Shown here: one piece after another, positions 1-7,720 of the stretch
Layout of the letters: every line of letters starts with the position of its first letter
Position numbering within the stretch: position 1 is the stretch's first letter
Source of the DNA: Thermoanaerobacterium aotearoense
Lineage (GTDB): Bacteria > Bacillota > Thermoanaerobacteria > Thermoanaerobacterales > Thermoanaerobacteraceae
Assembly (NCBI RefSeq): GCF_009905255.1
Contig: NZ_CP047602.1
Location: forward strand, 1,054,001-1,118,000
Direction of reading: 5' to 3'
Length of the DNA stretch: 64,000 nt
Made by a program: the position numbers and the translations under genes
The notes under the pieces: generated by a model
The model's input: the letters and a program-made list of their open reading frames with translations, nothing else
The model's database searches: none
Told to the model about the DNA's origin: nothing

Positions 1-781
1 AGACTTAGGTGCATTGGATTTTGCAGGTGGCACCGTCGTTCACATAAGCTCTGGCGTATCAGGTCTTGTAGCAGCCTTAATTCTTGGTAAGAGAAAGAAT
101 GCAAAGATGGTACCGCATCACATGCCGATGGTTTTGATGGGAGCAGCATTCTTGTGGTTTGGTTGGTTTGGATTTAATGCAGGGAGTGCTTTATCTGTAA
201 ATGGCATAGCGGTTAATGCATTTGTTGTGACAAATACTGCTGCTGCTGCTGCATCCATAGGATGGGTATTAACTGAATGGAAAGTAAGCGGCAAACCGAC
301 ACTACTAGGTGCTGTAAGCGGCGCTGTAGCAGGACTTGTTGCAATTACACCAGCGTCAGGTTATGTTACAGCCGTTTCAGCAATTGCAATAGGTGTTGTA
401 TCAGGTATAATATGCTTTATATCTGTCAATTACATTAAACATAAGATTGGATATGATGATTCGCTTGACGCATTTGGAATACACGGTGTTGGAGGTACAT
501 GGGGTGCATTGGCAACAGGTCTATTTGCTACGAAAGCTATAAATCCTGCAGGTGCAAATGGCTTATTTTACGGCAATCCGAATCAATTGCTTATTCAGCT
601 TACAGGAGTTGTTGCGACTTACATCTTTGCAGGACTTATGTCATTCATAATACTGAAATTTATAAGCTTATTTATGGAGCTTAGAGTTACTAAAGAAGAA
701 GAGGAATTAGGTCTTGACATAGTTGAACACGGTGAAGAAGCGTATAACATAGGCTTTAAAGCTATTGACTTTAATCAATAA
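1..781 (+). CDS. amt: Ammonium transporter (Amt/MEP/Rh family), 5' end cut by window edge
   Basis: C-terminal about 260 residues of an ammonium channel; the reading frame is open from base 2, so the gene begins outside the window. Both pore histidines of the family can be seen: the first in GGTVVHISSG near the cut end, the second in FGIHGVGGTWG. Several hydrophobic helices follow the usual Amt pattern, including the LWFGWFGFNAGS segment. The cytoplasmic tail is short (ELRVTKEEEELGLDIVEHGEEAY), like the one on the next Amt gene. Family knowledge: Amt proteins conduct ammonia/ammonium across the membrane and are gated by P-II proteins; a P-II gene lies 2 kb downstream. A terminator follows about 90 bases after the stop. 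Confidence 0.95.
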   Translation, partial: DLGALDFAGGTVVHISSGVSGLVAALILGKRKNAKMVPHHMPMVLMGAAFLWFGWFGFNAGSALSVNGIAVNAFVVTNTAAAAASIGWVLTEWKVSGKPTLLGAVSGAVAGLVAITPASGYVTAVSAIAIGVVSGIICFISVNYIKHKIGYDDSLDAFGIHGVGGTWGALATGLFATKAINPAGANGLFYGNPNQLLIQLTGVVATYIFAGLMSFIILKFISLFMELRVTKEEEELGLDIVEHGEEAYNIGFKAIDFNQ

Positions 782-869
782 GTTAAGAGCTTTAAAATAA
801 ATAATAAATGCTGCCAAATAAATATAATTTATTTAAAAATGAATAATTTATTTGGCAAATTTAAGAAGC

Positions 870-910
870 AAAGGTGCTTAATCTGTTAAGATATAAGCAC
901 CTTTATTTTT
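870..910 (+). terminator. Rho-independent terminator after the first amt gene
   Basis: Perfect 11-bp stem AAAGGTGCTTA/TAAGCACCTTT with a 13-base loop, followed by ATTTTT. It ends the first amt transcript. The ribosome binding site of the next small gene starts directly after it. Confidence 0.85.
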
Positions 911-930
911 AGAAGGAGGTGATGATATAG

Positions 931-1176
931 GTGAAAAAAATGTCTATCATCATTTTATACACACTAAATACAATAATTTTAATTTTAAGTTTGGCGTTTA
1001 TATTGTACAGTATTTCAATGCATAATACAATATTAATTTTTTCAAATCACGTGCCAGCATTCATAATGGGATTGCCCATCGTCTACCTTGTATTAATTTA
1101 TTTTGTGAGAATTCGCAATCTTTCAAAAAGTATAAAAGACAAAAAGTTTTCAATCAGGAATTTTAAAAGAATATAA
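931..1176 (+). CDS. Small two-helix membrane protein of unknown function
   Basis: 81 residues from a GTG start, with a good ribosome site (AGAAGGAGGTGA) about ten bases upstream. Two hydrophobic segments are seen, roughly residues 5-25 and 40-60, separated by a short polar stretch, and the C-terminal tail is very basic (about 20 residues rich in Lys and Arg). I do not recognise a family. It sits between two ammonium transporter genes and ends 26 bases before the second, so it could share that transcript; a role in ammonium uptake is only a guess from position. An in-frame ATG lies three codons into the gene. Confidence 0.6.
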   Translation: MKKMSIIILYTLNTIILILSLAFILYSISMHNTILIFSNHVPAFIMGLPIVYLVLIYFVRIRNLSKSIKDKKFSIRNFKRI

Positions 1177-1202
1177 AAATTAAAAATCTGGAGGTGCTTT
1201 TT

Positions 1203-2795
1203 ATGAAAAGGAAAATTGTAATAGGTATTGTAGTTGCATTACTTTTGGCAATGACAGTAGGGGTGGTATATGCTGCTGGTGGCGATCCAACGGGAGCGAA
1301 TCTTGGCACTGCAAAGGACATTACAAGCGCAGTTGCAGGTAAGCCTACACTAGAAGAAGTAGCTACACAGGTTGCAAAGAATAAGCTTGGGATTAACTTT
1401 GTATGGGTAATGTTGACTGCATTTTTGATATTCTTCTTTCAAGCTGGATTTGCACTTGTTGAAACAGGCTTTACACAGGCTAAAAATGCAATGCACACTA
1501 TGGCTATGAATCTTATGGTATTTTTAGTAGGTACTGTTGGATTTTTCCTAACAGGTTTTGCATTTATGATGGGAGGTTCAGGAGCCTTTTCAAGCCTTGG
1601 CGGTACAGCGCCTTTGAACCACGCACTAAGCATAGGAGGATGGAATTTACTAGGACTTAACGGATTCTTCTTATCAAGTGGCGGAACGTATGACGTAGGT
1701 GTGTATGCTTTGTTCTTCTTTGAGATGGTATTTATGGATACAACGGTAACCATTCCTACAGGAGCGATGGCGGAAAGAGTTAAATTTTTAGCGGTTGTTA
1801 TCGGGTCGTTTTTCGTTTCAATGGTGTATTATCCAATCTATGGTGGTTGGGTCTGGGGAGGAGGATGGCTTTCACAGCTTGGAGCCAAACTTGGACTCGG
1901 GAATGGAGTAATTGATTTTGCAGGTTCTGGTGTCGTTCATGCAATGGGGGGCATGATGGCACTTGCAGGAGCGATGGTCATAGGACCGAGGATAGGAAAA
2001 TTCAAGAAAGATGGTACACCTGTGGCAATACCGGGCCATGACATTCCAATGGCTATTCTTGGTACGATCATACTTTTCTTTGGATGGTTTGCATTTAATG
2101 CAGGTTCTACACTTAATGGAACGGATTTAAGGCTAGCGGTTGTTGCAACAAATACCATGATCGCCGGTGCTGTAGGAGGACTTGTTGCAATGTTTTATAT
2201 GTGGATTAAATATGGAAAGCCTGATCCGTCTATGATGTGCAATGGTGCCCTTGCTGGACTTGTGGCGATAACAGCTCCATGTGCATTCGTAAATGGCATA
2301 TCAGCTTTTATAATAGGTGCAGTGGCTGGCATCTTGGTTTGCGTATCTGTTGCTTTTGTTGAAAATAAACTAAAGATAGATGATCCGGTAGGAGCTTTTT
2401 CAGTACACGGTGTAAACGGCTTGTGGGGTATTTTAAGCGTTGGTATATTTGCAGATGGCACATATGGTGCAGGGCTCAATGGAGTACAAGGTGCTGTAAC
2501 AGGAATACTCTATGGCAGTACAGGTCAACTTTGGGCACAGCTTATTGATATGGTAGTAATAGTCGTATACGGATTTGGATTAAGCTACTTGTTCTACAAA
2601 GCTCTTGATGCTATAATGGGTATAAGAGTCAAACCGGAAGACGAGATCGCAGGGCTTGATTTGCCGGAGATGGGCGTTTTAGCATATCCTGATTTCCAAT
2701 TGACGCCTGTTGTGTACTCGGATGGTGTGATTGAAAAAAATATAAAAAGTCCACAAGTTTTAGATGATATTGTACTAAGCAAGGGGGTAAAATAA
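1203..2795 (+). CDS. amt: Ammonium transporter with signal peptide
   Basis: 530-residue Amt/MEP/Rh channel for ammonium uptake. The N-terminus is a clear signal sequence (basic MKRK, hydrophobic core, VYA-A cleavage site near residue 25), then a mature N-terminal extension of about 35 residues and 11 membrane helices. The pore histidines lie in SGVVHAMGG and FSVHGVNGLWG. ATG 1203 was chosen because the GTG at 1194 lies inside the GGAGGTG ribosome site. The stop overlaps the start of the P-II gene by one base (TAATG), the classical amtB-glnK arrangement, so channel and regulator are translated together. Two Amt genes in tandem suggest paralogues with different affinity or regulation; which one the P-II protein gates cannot be told from sequence. 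Confidence 0.96.
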   Translation: MKRKIVIGIVVALLLAMTVGVVYAAGGDPTGANLGTAKDITSAVAGKPTLEEVATQVAKNKLGINFVWVMLTAFLIFFFQAGFALVETGFTQAKNAMHTMAMNLMVFLVGTVGFFLTGFAFMMGGSGAFSSLGGTAPLNHALSIGGWNLLGLNGFFLSSGGTYDVGVYALFFFEMVFMDTTVTIPTGAMAERVKFLAVVIGSFFVSMVYYPIYGGWVWGGGWLSQLGAKLGLGNGVIDFAGSGVVHAMGGMMALAGAMVIGPRIGKFKKDGTPVAIPGHDIPMAILGTIILFFGWFAFNAGSTLNGTDLRLAVVATNTMIAGAVGGLVAMFYMWIKYGKPDPSMMCNGALAGLVAITAPCAFVNGISAFIIGAVAGILVCVSVAFVENKLKIDDPVGAFSVHGVNGLWGILSVGIFADGTYGAGLNGVQGAVTGILYGSTGQLWAQLIDMVVIVVYGFGLSYLFYKALDAIMGIRVKPEDEIAGLDLPEMGVLAYPDFQLTPVVYSDGVIEKNIKSPQVLDDIVLSKGVK

Positions 2796-3133
2796 TGAAG
2801 AAAGTTGAATGTATAATAAGACCAGATGTTTTAGAAGATGTAAAGGCGGAACTTAATAAGCTTAAAATACATGGAATGACGGTGTCACAGGTTTTTGGAT
2901 GTGGACATCAGAAAGGCAAAAAAGAGATTTACAGAGGAGCGGAAATTGAGATAAGCCTCCTTCCTAAAGTTAAAATTGAAATTGTGACAGAAGATGGAAG
3001 TGTTGAAAACATCGTAGATGCTGTTACAAAAGTTGCAAGAACAGGCAATGTAGGCGATGGAAAGATATTCATATACGACATACAAGACGCCATAAGGATA
3101 AGAACCGGTGAACGCGGAGAAAAAGCGATATAA
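2795..3133 (+). CDS. glnK: Nitrogen regulatory protein P-II (GlnB/GlnK family)
   Basis: 112-residue trimeric signal protein that senses 2-oxoglutarate and ATP/ADP and blocks the Amt channel when nitrogen is plentiful. Visible features are the T-loop region (residues 37-55), LPKVKIEIV, and the C-terminal signature TGNVGDGKIF followed by IRIRTGE. Tyr46 is present but the uridylylation residue Tyr51 is replaced by Ile (context YRGAEIEI), so control by GlnD-type uridylylation is unlikely; ligand binding alone probably drives it. Translationally coupled to the upstream amt gene and followed by a strong terminator. Confidence 0.95.
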   Translation: MKKVECIIRPDVLEDVKAELNKLKIHGMTVSQVFGCGHQKGKKEIYRGAEIEISLLPKVKIEIVTEDGSVENIVDAVTKVARTGNVGDGKIFIYDIQDAIRIRTGERGEKAI

Positions 3134-3151
3134 AGATTTAGTGAAATTATC

Positions 3152-3195
3152 AAGGCTTCTACACGAGAGAAAGTGTAGAAGCCTTTTAAAATTTT
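3152..3195 (+). terminator. Rho-independent terminator after glnK
   Basis: Perfect 13-bp stem AAGGCTTCTACAC/GTGTAGAAGCCTT with an 8-base loop, followed by TTAAAATTTT. It closes the amt-glnK operon. Confidence 0.9.
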
Positions 3196-3496
3196 ATCAG
3201 AAAGATGATGTGAATATAGTTTGTACAAAAAAATTAAAAAAATACGAGTTCTACAGTAGTGTTGACTATTGATAAGCTTTCATAAGTTCAGATATTGTTA
3301 CAAAAGAATATCATTTAGACTTGAGTTTTACAATTTATCACCACGATGTGCTAAATAAAAGATTACTTTTATAGCATAAACCAAATTGCTCTAAAAATCA
3401 ATGTTGATGCCATCTGGTCAATTTATAAATTTATTAATTCAACAATGAGTTAAAGAAATCTCCCATCTTTTATAGGTAGGAGATTTCTATGGTATG

Positions 3497-3655
3497 ACAG
3501 GTATGTAGGATGTATGGTAAGTTGGTAATGAAAGTCCGCTATAGGCGAGGTGATGGAACCAACTTAGCCGAACTTCAGGGGTTGCCCACCGTGAGGTGGA
3601 ATCTGAAGTAGCATGAAAAAATCTCAGTATGAGAAATACAAGGTCGACAAAATAT
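3497..3655 (+). mobile_element. Probable group II intron 5' (domain I) fragment, no reverse transcriptase
   Basis: This gene-free stretch carries blocks that match what I remember of the domain I sequence of bacterial group II introns: AATGAAAGTCCGCTATAGG, then TTAGCCGAA, then CACCGTGAGGTGGAATCTGA followed by AGTAGC. Intact introns of this kind continue for about 2 kb and encode a maturase/reverse transcriptase; here the similarity stops around 3655 and the next thing is the 3' end of the receptor gene on the other strand. It is therefore read as a decayed remnant. A 10-bp inverted repeat lies just upstream (3454-3463 with 3479-3488). The ends are approximate. The 300 bases from 3196 to 3450 are AT-rich and show nothing else. 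Confidence 0.55.
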
Positions 3656-3665
3656 AGGAAAAAGA

Positions 3666-5147
3666 CTATAAATCAGATATTTTTATGTTTAAATCAGCAC
3701 CAATAACTCCTATGCACGATCCGTTTTTATCGATTAATGGAATAGATACAGTTAAACATGGAGCTTTTGTAATAGCAGATATATAGACTTCAGATACATA
3801 TTCTTTGCCTTTTATGGATTTTTGAAACCATTCTCGCACGTTTGCATTCGCAATACCAGCAGGTGGATTTGAATAAATAAATCTTCCTTTAATATCATTT
3901 GTCCAAAGAGCTTCTATTTCTTTATGATTTTTTAAAAAAGCGTCAAGTGCTTCTTTATGAAAATTCCTATTCATTAGTAAGAATTCATCTGAAATTATTT
4001 CTTTTTTTATAGATTTTATTACATTAATTGCTGTATTCTTTATATTTTCAAAATTCATTCGTATTACATTTTTTATTTCATCGCTTTCGGACAATAATTT
4101 CAAATCATTTGATGCTTCTTTTAATTTATCGCTTAAAAATACTATTTTCTCTGCATTTTCTTTTTGATGATATATAGAATTATTCATGATATCAAAATTA
4201 TTTGATACTTCTTTTAATAAGTTTTGAACACTTTCGATCTTTTCATTGATATTTTTAACGTACTTATATTCATCTTCAGAAACATTTACGATTTTGCTAA
4301 TCATGTTCATAACTGTATTGTTGTATTCTTCTATCATGCTTAAACTTTTTTCTATATTCATTGTACTACTTACACTATCCTTGACGTTTATATAATTTTC
4401 ACTGGCTGATTTTTTGACATTTTCTATTTCGTTATTTACTTTTTCGATTAGTGACACAATATCTGTTACAGCTTTATTGGTGTTTAAAGTTAATTTTCTG
4501 ATGCCATCTGCGATAACGCCAAAACCATTGCCATATTTTTCGGCTTTTGCAGATTCTATAGATGCATTTAGTGAAAGTAAATGGGTTTCTTTAGCTATTT
4601 TTTCAATTGATTTTAATATCTGAGAAATTTGTATTGATATTTTTGTAAGCTCATTTATACGATTTAGTGTTTCTTCTGTGGTTATAGAAATGTTGCTTAT
4701 CTTATCTAAAACTAATCTGATTTCTTTGAAACTTTCATTTACCAGTTTTCTCGATTGAATGCCAGTGTTGTACATTTCTCCAGAAGTATTTTTGATATTT
4801 TCAAGCTTTTCAACTAATTTCTTTATTTCGGTGATTGTATTTTCTACATTTTCATAGCAAAGTGAATTATTTGAAAATATTTCTTGCGATTCGGCATATA
4901 GTTGTTGGGCAAAAGCATTATTTTCTTCCATAGTAATAGACAATTCTTCTGATACAGAGAATATACGGCTTGAAGCGACTTGTGTCTCAAATATGTATTT
5001 TACAAGTTTCTTTTTAAGTCTTGTTATTGATACAGATATGTCTTTTATTATTCCTTTAAAATTAATGTAGTCTTTATTTTCATCTAGTAAATTATTCGCA
5101 TTTATAATATTTAACAGTTTCAACAATTGTTTGTCTTTGAACACCAT
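3666..5147 (-). CDS. Soluble methyl-accepting chemotaxis protein with C-terminal sensor domain
   Basis: 493 residues, with no membrane helix or signal peptide. From about residue 45 to 365 it is long coiled-coil helix typical of chemotaxis receptors; the hairpin tip is recognisable though diverged, as ETHLLSLNASIESAKAEK followed by GFGVIADGIRKL (near residues 190-220). The last ~110 residues (from about LKNHKEIEALWTN to the end) look like a Cache/PDC-type ligand-binding fold, with GRFIYSNPPAG, a helix, then PCLTVSIPL and GVIGADLNI. That order, signalling part first and sensor last, is the reverse of the common membrane receptors and implies a cytoplasmic signal. ATG 5147 has a good GAGGTG ribosome site. 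A perfect promoter and an attenuator-like leader lie upstream. Confidence 0.85.
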   Translation of the reverse strand: MVFKDKQLLKLLNIINANNLLDENKDYINFKGIIKDISVSITRLKKKLVKYIFETQVASSRIFSVSEELSITMEENNAFAQQLYAESQEIFSNNSLCYENVENTITEIKKLVEKLENIKNTSGEMYNTGIQSRKLVNESFKEIRLVLDKISNISITTEETLNRINELTKISIQISQILKSIEKIAKETHLLSLNASIESAKAEKYGNGFGVIADGIRKLTLNTNKAVTDIVSLIEKVNNEIENVKKSASENYINVKDSVSSTMNIEKSLSMIEEYNNTVMNMISKIVNVSEDEYKYVKNINEKIESVQNLLKEVSNNFDIMNNSIYHQKENAEKIVFLSDKLKEASNDLKLLSESDEIKNVIRMNFENIKNTAINVIKSIKKEIISDEFLLMNRNFHKEALDAFLKNHKEIEALWTNDIKGRFIYSNPPAGIANANVREWFQKSIKGKEYVSEVYISAITKAPCLTVSIPLIDKNGSCIGVIGADLNIKISDL

Positions 5148-5171
5148 TTACTACACCTCTTTTTCATTTGT

Positions 5172-5221
5172 ATAAAAATAAAAACGCTGATCAAAAGAAA
5201 CTGATCAACGCCTTCGTTGAT
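5172..5221 (-). promoter_or_regulatory. Attenuator-like leader hairpins of the chemotaxis receptor
   Basis: Between promoter and start codon the minus strand has two hairpins that cannot form together. The first is ATCAACG/CGTTGAT (5221-5215 with 5210-5204, 4-base loop). The second, CGTTGATCA/TGATCAGCG (5210-5202 with 5193-5185), is followed by TTTTTATTTTT and has the form of a Rho-independent terminator. Both use the same CGTTGAT segment. This suggests transcription is decided in the leader, though no known riboswitch class is recognised. Confidence 0.5.
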
Positions 5222-5251
5222 AAAAATATTTACTTTCTAACCTTGAGAAGT

Positions 5252-5280
5252 ATTATAATCGATATTTACTGGAATGTCAA
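5252..5280 (-). promoter_or_regulatory. Consensus sigma-A promoter for the chemotaxis receptor
   Basis: On the minus strand TTGACA (5280-5275), a 17-base spacer and TATAAT (5257-5252): a perfect match to the housekeeping consensus. Transcription would start near 5245 and give a leader of about 98 bases. Confidence 0.85.
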
Positions 5281-5313
5281 GAGTACACTGAGGTCCTGTT
5301 AGTTAGATGTTTT

Positions 5314-5387
5314 TTCATCTGTTTTAATTATTTTTTACATGCCTTTTCACATTTTTATACTTTCTACATATACTACAAACAGATGAA
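5314..5387. repeat. 11-bp inverted repeat upstream of asnB
   Basis: TTCATCTGTTT (5314-5324) and AAACAGATGAA (5377-5387) are exact reverse complements 52 bases apart in the AT-rich region between the divergent receptor and asnB genes. It could be a pair of operator half-sites. No convincing -35/-10 pair for asnB was found nearby. Confidence 0.4.
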
Positions 5388-5444
5388 ATTCAATATCAAT
5401 CAATATGGCTACCCTTATTATTTATTTCGAAAGGGGCTGATATG

Positions 5445-7286
5445 ATGTGCGGAATAGCAGGATGGGTAAGCTTTGATGAAGAAGTGATAAATAGGAAAAA
5501 CATAGTAGTTGCGATGGGGAAAAGACTTAGGAATAGAGGACCTGATAGCTGGGGGACATGGTTTTCGACTCATTGTGGTTTTGCACAGACAAGGCTTATA
5601 GTCATTGACCCTGAGGGTGGAGAACAGCCGATGATTAAGGAACTTGGCGAGAGAAAGTGCGTGATAATATACAATGGAGAGTTGTACAATACGGAGGAAA
5701 TAAGAGATGAGCTTAGGTCATTAGGGTACAAATTCAATGGCCATTCAGATACAGAGGTCTTGTTGACTGCGTATATTGAATGGGGCAGCGATTGTGTCCA
5801 TAAGTTAAATGGCATATACGCATTTGCAGTATGGGATGATTACGAGAACGAGCTTTTTCTCTCAAGAGATAGGATAGGTGTCAAACCTCTTTTTTATACT
5901 TATAAGAATGGTTCTCTCATTTTCGGCTCGGAAATAAAAGCGATTTTAGCACATCCATACGCTCAGGCTGAAGTGGATGAAGAAGGACTTGCAGAGATTT
6001 TTGTCATGGGACCTACAAGGACACCGGGAATTGGTATTTTTCGCGATATATATGAGCTAAAGCCAGGCCATTCTCTTACATTTAATAAAGGTGGAATAAA
6101 AATTGAAAGATATTGGTCATTGGTAAGTAAAAACCATGAAGATGACCTTAAAACTACAATGGAAAAGATTCGGTTTCTTTTAGACGATGCTTCGAAGCGT
6201 CAGCTTGTGTCAGATGTACCGTTGTGTTCGCTGCTTTCTGGCGGATTGGATTCTACTGCGGTTTCTGCCTTTGCCAATGAAAAATTAAAAAGATTAGGCA
6301 GCAAGCTTATAACATATTCCGTTGATTATATTGGAAATGACAAATACTTTAAGCCAAATCAATTTCAGCCAAACAGCGATTCGGATTTAGTTGAAGCTGT
6401 TTCAAAAGAGATAGATACAGATCATAATTATGTCTATGTGGACAATGAAGAATTGGCAGATGCTCTGTTGCCTGCTCTTTATGCCCGCGATTTGCCAGGG
6501 ATGGCTGATGTTGACTCGTCTTTGTACTTATTCCTAAGAGAAGTCAAAAAAGATGTAAAAGTTGCACTGTCAGGTGAAGGGGCTGATGAAGTGTTTGGAG
6601 GCTATCCGTGGTTTAGAAATAAAGATGCCGTCGAGTCAGGCACTTTCCCATGGATAAGAATGGTTGAAAAAAGAATGAATCTTTTATCTCAAGACGTTGT
6701 AAAAAAGATCCGTCCAACAGAGTACTTAAATGATCGGTACAATGAAGCATTAAGAGAAGTACCTAAACTTTCAGGAGAAGATAAAACATCTTCTCGCATG
6801 AGGGAAATATTTTATTTGAATCAGACGAGATTTCTTTCCATGCTTCTGGATAGGATGGACAGGATGAGCATGGCTTCAGGCCTTGAAGTCAGGGTGCCGT
6901 TTTTGGACCACAGGATAGTGGAGTATGTTTGGAATATTCCGTGGGATATGAAGAACCTCCACAATAGAGAGAAAGGCCTTTTGAGAGAAGCGTTAAAGGG
7001 GTATATACCTGATATAGTAGTAGAAAGGAAAAAAAGCCCATATCCTAAGACACATAACCCGGTTTTCAAAGAGAAGGTAAAAAGTTGGCTTCAGAGGATT
7101 ATTGACGATCCGTCCTCACCAATTTTGCAGTTAATCAACAAAAAGGAAGTGCAAAATTTAATAGATACTGATGCAAAAGATTATGATCCAGCATGGTTTT
7201 CTCAACTTATGGGTGGTCCTCAGTTATATGCATACCTTATACAAGTAAATGAATGGCTTTTGAAGTACAAGATAAGAATTTTATAG
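5445..7286 (+). CDS. asnB: Asparagine synthetase (glutamine-hydrolysing)
   Basis: 613 residues. Makes asparagine from aspartate, ATP and glutamine. The N-terminal glutaminase domain begins MCGIAGW, with the catalytic Cys as residue 2 once Met is removed, followed by RGPDSWG and YNGELYN. The C-terminal synthetase domain has the ATP-pyrophosphatase loop SGGLDST near residue 265 and SGEGADEVFGGYPW. ATG 5445 rather than the preceding ATG 5442 was chosen because Cys2 must become the N-terminus and the spacing from AAGGGG is better. The length suits the long bacterial AsnB/AsnO form. It appears to be transcribed alone; another promoter follows it. Confidence 0.95.
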   Translation: MCGIAGWVSFDEEVINRKNIVVAMGKRLRNRGPDSWGTWFSTHCGFAQTRLIVIDPEGGEQPMIKELGERKCVIIYNGELYNTEEIRDELRSLGYKFNGHSDTEVLLTAYIEWGSDCVHKLNGIYAFAVWDDYENELFLSRDRIGVKPLFYTYKNGSLIFGSEIKAILAHPYAQAEVDEEGLAEIFVMGPTRTPGIGIFRDIYELKPGHSLTFNKGGIKIERYWSLVSKNHEDDLKTTMEKIRFLLDDASKRQLVSDVPLCSLLSGGLDSTAVSAFANEKLKRLGSKLITYSVDYIGNDKYFKPNQFQPNSDSDLVEAVSKEIDTDHNYVYVDNEELADALLPALYARDLPGMADVDSSLYLFLREVKKDVKVALSGEGADEVFGGYPWFRNKDAVESGTFPWIRMVEKRMNLLSQDVVKKIRPTEYLNDRYNEALREVPKLSGEDKTSSRMREIFYLNQTRFLSMLLDRMDRMSMASGLEVRVPFLDHRIVEYVWNIPWDMKNLHNREKGLLREALKGYIPDIVVERKKSPYPKTHNPVFKEKVKSWLQRIIDDPSSPILQLINKKEVQNLIDTDAKDYDPAWFSQLMGGPQLYAYLIQVNEWLLKYKIRIL

Positions 7287-7303
7287 ACATCCATAAAAAC
7301 ATC

Positions 7304-7333
7304 TTGACAAGTTAGGCGAAAAACAAGTATAAT
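7304..7333 (+). promoter_or_regulatory. Promoter of the small ferredoxin gene
   Basis: TTGACA (7304-7309), 18-base spacer, TATAAT (7328-7333), 67 bases before the ferredoxin start. Both hexamers are perfect. Confidence 0.8.
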
Positions 7334-7346
7334 GTATACAAACAAT

Positions 7347-7368
7347 CCTACTACGGTAGGGGGGTATA
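7347..7368 (+). promoter_or_regulatory. G-tract inverted repeat, possible CsoR/CstR-type operator
   Basis: CCTAC TACG GTAGG followed by GGGGTATA lies just downstream of the expected transcription start of the ferredoxin gene. The GGGGGGTATA half resembles the half-site of CsoR-family (copper or persulfide sensing) operators, which usually read ATACCC..GGGTAT; the other half is degenerate here. No csoR gene is in this window, so the assignment rests on pattern only. Confidence 0.3.
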
Positions 7369-7399
7369 AAATATTGAAAAGAAAAAAGGAGGAAATGAT

Positions 7400-7603
7400 A
7401 TGAGGTATGCGTATGTTGATCAAGAAATATGTGATAGATCACCGTTTTGCCCAGCAAGCCACAGTTGCAAGTTTGGCGCATTTAAGTTATCAAGAAAAGG
7501 CTTGTTTCAAGTTGAGATAAATGTTGATAAAGAAAAATGCACTGGATGCGGCGTCTGCACAAGGTATTGTCCACACGGCGCTATAAAATTAGTAAACGCA
7601 TAG
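7400..7603 (+). CDS. Small 4Fe-4S ferredoxin-like protein
   Basis: 67 residues. The C-terminal half holds a normal cluster motif CTGCGVC-x3-CPHGA for one [4Fe-4S] cluster. The N-terminal half has three cysteines with wider spacing (CDRSPFCPASHSC, C-x5-C-x5-C), so a second cluster would be unusual or absent. Cytoplasmic electron carrier or cluster protein; partner unknown. Good ribosome site AAGGAGG seven bases upstream. It has its own promoter and possible metal/sulfur-type operator, and about 115 bases separate it from the beta-glucosidase gene, so the two are probably unrelated. Confidence 0.8.
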   Translation: MRYAYVDQEICDRSPFCPASHSCKFGAFKLSRKGLFQVEINVDKEKCTGCGVCTRYCPHGAIKLVNA

Positions 7604-7627
7604 TATATTTAGAAAGGGTATGTACGA

Positions 7628-7639
7628 AGGTATATACCT
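7628..7639. promoter_or_regulatory. 12-bp palindrome upstream of beta-glucosidase
   Basis: AGGTATATACCT is a perfect palindrome about 45 bases before a TATAAT at 7685-7690 that lacks a clear -35. It could be an operator for the glucosidase gene or part of a weak terminator for the ferredoxin gene (a T-run follows at 7642). Confidence 0.3.
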
Positions 7640-7720
7640 ATATTTTTTTGTCTATTTTCTTTTTATTAAGAGTAAAATATATGGTATAATTGTAATAGAT
7701 GATTTATGGGAGGGTGTGAA

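Noticed and set aside
3454-3488. 10-bp inverted repeat as a terminator
   Set aside because: No T-run on either side and no gene ends nearby; more likely part of, or next to, the intron fragment.
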